Shown: piece by piece, positions 7,001-7,650 of the stretch | How the letters are laid out: each line of letters opens with the position of its first letter | Numbering within the stretch: position 1 is the stretch's first letter | Origin: DATAOG01 sp046727895 | Lineage (GTDB): Bacteria > Pseudomonadota > Alphaproteobacteria > Geminicoccales > Geminicoccaceae | Assembly (NCBI GenBank): GCA_046727895.1 | Contig: JBKPDM010000057.1 | Location: 1 to 7,650 of the forward strand | DNA: 7,650 bases | Direction of reading: 5' to 3' | The notes under the pieces: generated by a model | Database searches by the model: none | Told to the model about the DNA's origin: nothing | Seen by the model: only the letters and a program-made list of their open reading frames with translations | Translations under genes and position numbers: made by a program

Positions 7001-7404
7001 TCATCGGCCCCATGATCCTCGGCATTCTCGCTCTCGCCGCGGACGATCCGCGGGTCCGCAGCGACGCGCTCGCCGAAGGTGAGGTGCTGCTGGCGGCGGG
7101 CTCCCCCAGCCACAACCATCTCCAGTTCCGGCGGGACGCGATCGACGCCTGCCTCAAGGCTGAAGACTGGAGTGGCGCAGAACTCCACAGCACCGCGTTG
7201 GAGACCTACACCCGCGAGGAGCCGCTGCCCTGGTCAGGCTTCTTCGTTGCCCGCGGGCGCGCGCTTGCCGCCTACGGCCGCGGCCGGCGCGACGCGGCGC
7301 TGATGGCCGAGCTTGCCAATCTGAGGGAGGAAGGCAAGCGCCTGGCTTTCAATCTCTCCCTGCCGGCGGTGGAGGTGGCCCTGGCCGGCGCAATGAGCCA
7401 CTGA
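4084..7404 (+). CDS. SAM-domain / class III nucleotide cyclase / AAA (STAND-like) ATPase / TPR multidomain signalling protein
   Basis: This complete 1106-residue cytoplasmic signalling protein starts at GTG. Residues 1-60 are a sterile alpha motif (MDIAAWLQELGLERYEQAF, ending GHRRKLLDAI), a protein-interaction module. Residues 87-262 are the cyclase domain: D96 (LFADLAGYT) and D140 (KHIGDCVMAVFG) bind metal, K136 is the substrate Lys, and N213 and R217 are the transition-state pair. The position that is Asp in the classical enzymes and usually Thr/Ser in class IIIb enzymes is A206 here (YAVTGESVN), so nucleotide choice is uncertain. Residues 273-560 are an AAA_16/STAND-type ATPase: FVGRRGEL, Walker A GEAGIGKT (306-313) and Walker B LLVVEDLHWAD (433-443). 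Residues about 640-1106 are TPR-like helices. In such proteins the ATPase and TPR parts are thought to gate cyclase output on an unknown ligand. The gene stands alone between repeat copies 3 and 4. The length and domain order are normal for the family, and no frameshift is seen. Confidence 0.95.
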   Translation: MDIAAWLQELGLERYEQAFRENEIDAEILQRLTAEDLTSIGVTAIGHRRKLLDAIAALRTGHHAPASARPVGDRPEIAAPALPEGERRQVAVLFADLAGYTALSQELDAEEVHALLGRFFERADRIVEDHGGRVDKHIGDCVMAVFGAPVAHGNDAERAVRASLVLRDAMQGLGADVGRPVRVHVGIAAGQVVASGIGSAGYSEYAVTGESVNLASRLTDAAAADEILISDGVQRALAERLDCQDAGALAVKGFAEPVRAWRLRSLRAAATDQRPFVGRRGELQHLLAVLAACREAGRGQALYLRGEAGIGKTRLVEEFRLAAHDAGFACHTGLVLDFGTGTGRDAIRALVRDLLGLDLTSDVEAARAAAASALAAGLVTADEAVFVHDLLDLPQPTELRAVYAAMDNAARDWGRQEAVTHLVERASRAQPRLLVVEDLHWADRMTLMQLARLTSVVARCPALLVITSRIEGDPLDRDWRSRTDDAPLVTIDLGPLRTDEALSLASGFSAVADKFIARCVERAAGNPLFLVQLLRHAEEIAEAGVPGSVQSLMQARMDRLEPADKAALQAASVLGQRFERDVVAHLLGRTGYDPERLVRQLLVRPEGGAFLFAHALIRDAVYDTLLKSRRRELHRRAADWFEHRDPVLQAEHLDRAEDPAAPRAYLAAARSAAAGYRYELAQRLVERGQALAVEPSDRFSLKCLQGDILHDLGAMSAAASAYEGAMAAAGSDTERCRVWLGLAAVKRVTDDLDGAFADLDRAETAAVEQSMIAEQARSHFLRGNLLFPRGDIEGCVREHRLGLELARQAASVELEAIALGGVGDAEYMRGRMISAHKGFRRCIELARQQGLGRIEVANRPMAAITRWYTGDAAGALDDALAAVAAAAKVGHQRAEMIGHHGAYFCRREMWEVDAASSHVEEALTLAQRLGARRFEAQALAFRGELQRMAGRRSEAVNDVGEALSIARETGMAFIGPMILGILALAADDPRVRSDALAEGEVLLAAGSPSHNHLQFRRDAIDACLKAEDWSGAELHSTALETYTREEPLPWSGFFVARGRALAAYGRGRRDAALMAELANLREEGKRLAFNLSLPAVEVALAGAMSH

Positions 7405-7459
7405 TCGCGGTCCGGCCTGGAAAGTTAATCCGGAGAGAACCACCGCCCCCTTACCTTGC

Positions 7460-7482
7460 AAGCTGGGCAAAGCCCAGCTTTT
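7460..7482 (+). terminator. Possible intrinsic terminator of the large cyclase gene (part of repeat copy 4)
   Basis: The 9-bp stem with a 3-nt loop ends in TTTT (7479-7482), partly inside the stem, then CC. The stem is good but the T-run is short, so termination would be modest. The same sequence is part of a repeat also found near 501-513, so its conservation may come from the repeat rather than from termination. Confidence 0.4.
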
Positions 7483-7532
7483 CCGCGCCTTTCGCCCCAA
7501 GGGCGCCCCGCAACGGACGTTATGGGATGGGA
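7460..7532 (+). repeat. Repeat copy 4 (long form: two stem-loops plus 17-nt core)
   Basis: A perfect 9-bp stem AAGCTGGGC/GCCCAGCTT (7460-7468 and 7472-7480, loop AAA) is followed by a second stem GCGCCT/GGGCGC (7485-7490 and 7501-7506, one T-G wobble, 10-nt loop) and the core GACGTTATGGGATGGGA (7516-7532). Two 23-base blocks are identical to copy 1. The first stem is stronger than in copy 1. Since the element begins 56 bases after the cyclase stop codon, it may also work as that gene's terminator. Confidence 0.8.
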
Positions 7533-7620
7533 TGAGGGGTCCGGGCAGACGGCGATTGCCGCTGGTCCCGCAGTCCGGACGCGCTTGGTGCGCGCAGCAT
7601 ATCCCCGGAGGCTTGCCACC

Positions 7621-7650
7621 GTGACCGATGGCGCGAGAAATATCGCGCCG
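7621..7650 (+). CDS. Possible start of a further gene (partial, runs off the window)
   Basis: GGAGG at 7607-7611 lies nine bases before a GTG at 7621, and the frame stays open for the ten codons to the window edge (MTDGARNIAP if GTG is the start). An ATG at 7628 in another frame is also open (MAREISR), but it sits 16 bases from the ribosome binding site. A perfect inverted repeat, GGCGCGA/TCGCGCC (7630-7636 and 7643-7649), overlaps these first codons. Too little sequence is present to suggest a product, and the call rests only on the Shine-Dalgarno spacing. Confidence 0.3.
   Translation, partial: MTDGARNIAP

Noticed and set aside
492..7532. Repeats as canonical integron attC sites with a gene-cassette array
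   Set aside because: The GTTATGG in the core departs from the GTTRRRY consensus at two positions. A matching RYYYAAC box at a proper distance is not consistently present; GCTTAAC occurs at 2705 and 3833, but at inconsistent distances. There is no integrase, one gene is reversed, and one unit is 3.7 kb, large for a cassette. A structural attC search (HattCI or a covariance model) would settle it.
1..7650. tRNA, rRNA, CRISPR array or insertion sequence
   Set aside because: No cloverleaf-like segment, no regularly spaced short repeats and no transposase motifs were seen. The four 17-mers are too far apart and too irregularly spaced for a CRISPR array.

Overview
This is a GC-rich bacterial window. 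Its gene content is class III nucleotide cyclases fused to TPR or STAND-ATPase regions, plus a small SAM-dependent methyltransferase. That set, together with long spurious antisense frames, suggests a soil-type alphaproteobacterium of the Bradyrhizobium/Mesorhizobium kind. This is inference from family knowledge; no marker gene is present to prove it.

Layout: (1) 1-248 (+) is the C-terminal tail of a TPR protein of the cyclase/ATPase type. (2) 249-722 is a non-coding gap holding a decayed C-terminal fragment of a branched-chain amino-acid binding protein (about 300-458) and a two-hairpin repeat element (492-564). (3) 723-2483 (-) is a complete adenylate cyclase with CHD, TolB/FlgO-like and TPR regions. 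(4) 2484-2969 is a divergent intergenic region with an AT-rich stretch, small hairpins and a second repeat copy. (5) 2970-3782 (+) is a class I methyltransferase. (6) 3783-4083 carries a third repeat copy and a hairpin cluster just upstream of the next gene. (7) 4084-7404 (+) is a 1106-residue SAM-domain/cyclase/AAA-STAND/TPR protein. (8) 7405-7650 carries the fourth repeat copy, in long form, and a possible start of a further gene at the right edge.

The most unusual feature is a 17-nt sequence, GACGTTATGGGATGGGA. It occurs four times, identical and in the same orientation, once in each intergenic gap, so each of the three complete genes sits alone between two copies. Copies 1 and 4 extend into a roughly 73-nt element with two stem-loops whose stems are kept while loop sequences differ. 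The layout resembles a cassette array or a dispersed palindromic element inserted at gene boundaries. The boxes do not match the canonical integron attC consensus, and no integrase or transposase is in the window.

Functionally, two complete cyclases and the tail of a probable third suggest a local cluster of cyclic-nucleotide signalling proteins. The sequence does not show that they form one pathway: they are on both strands, separated by repeats, and not in an operon.
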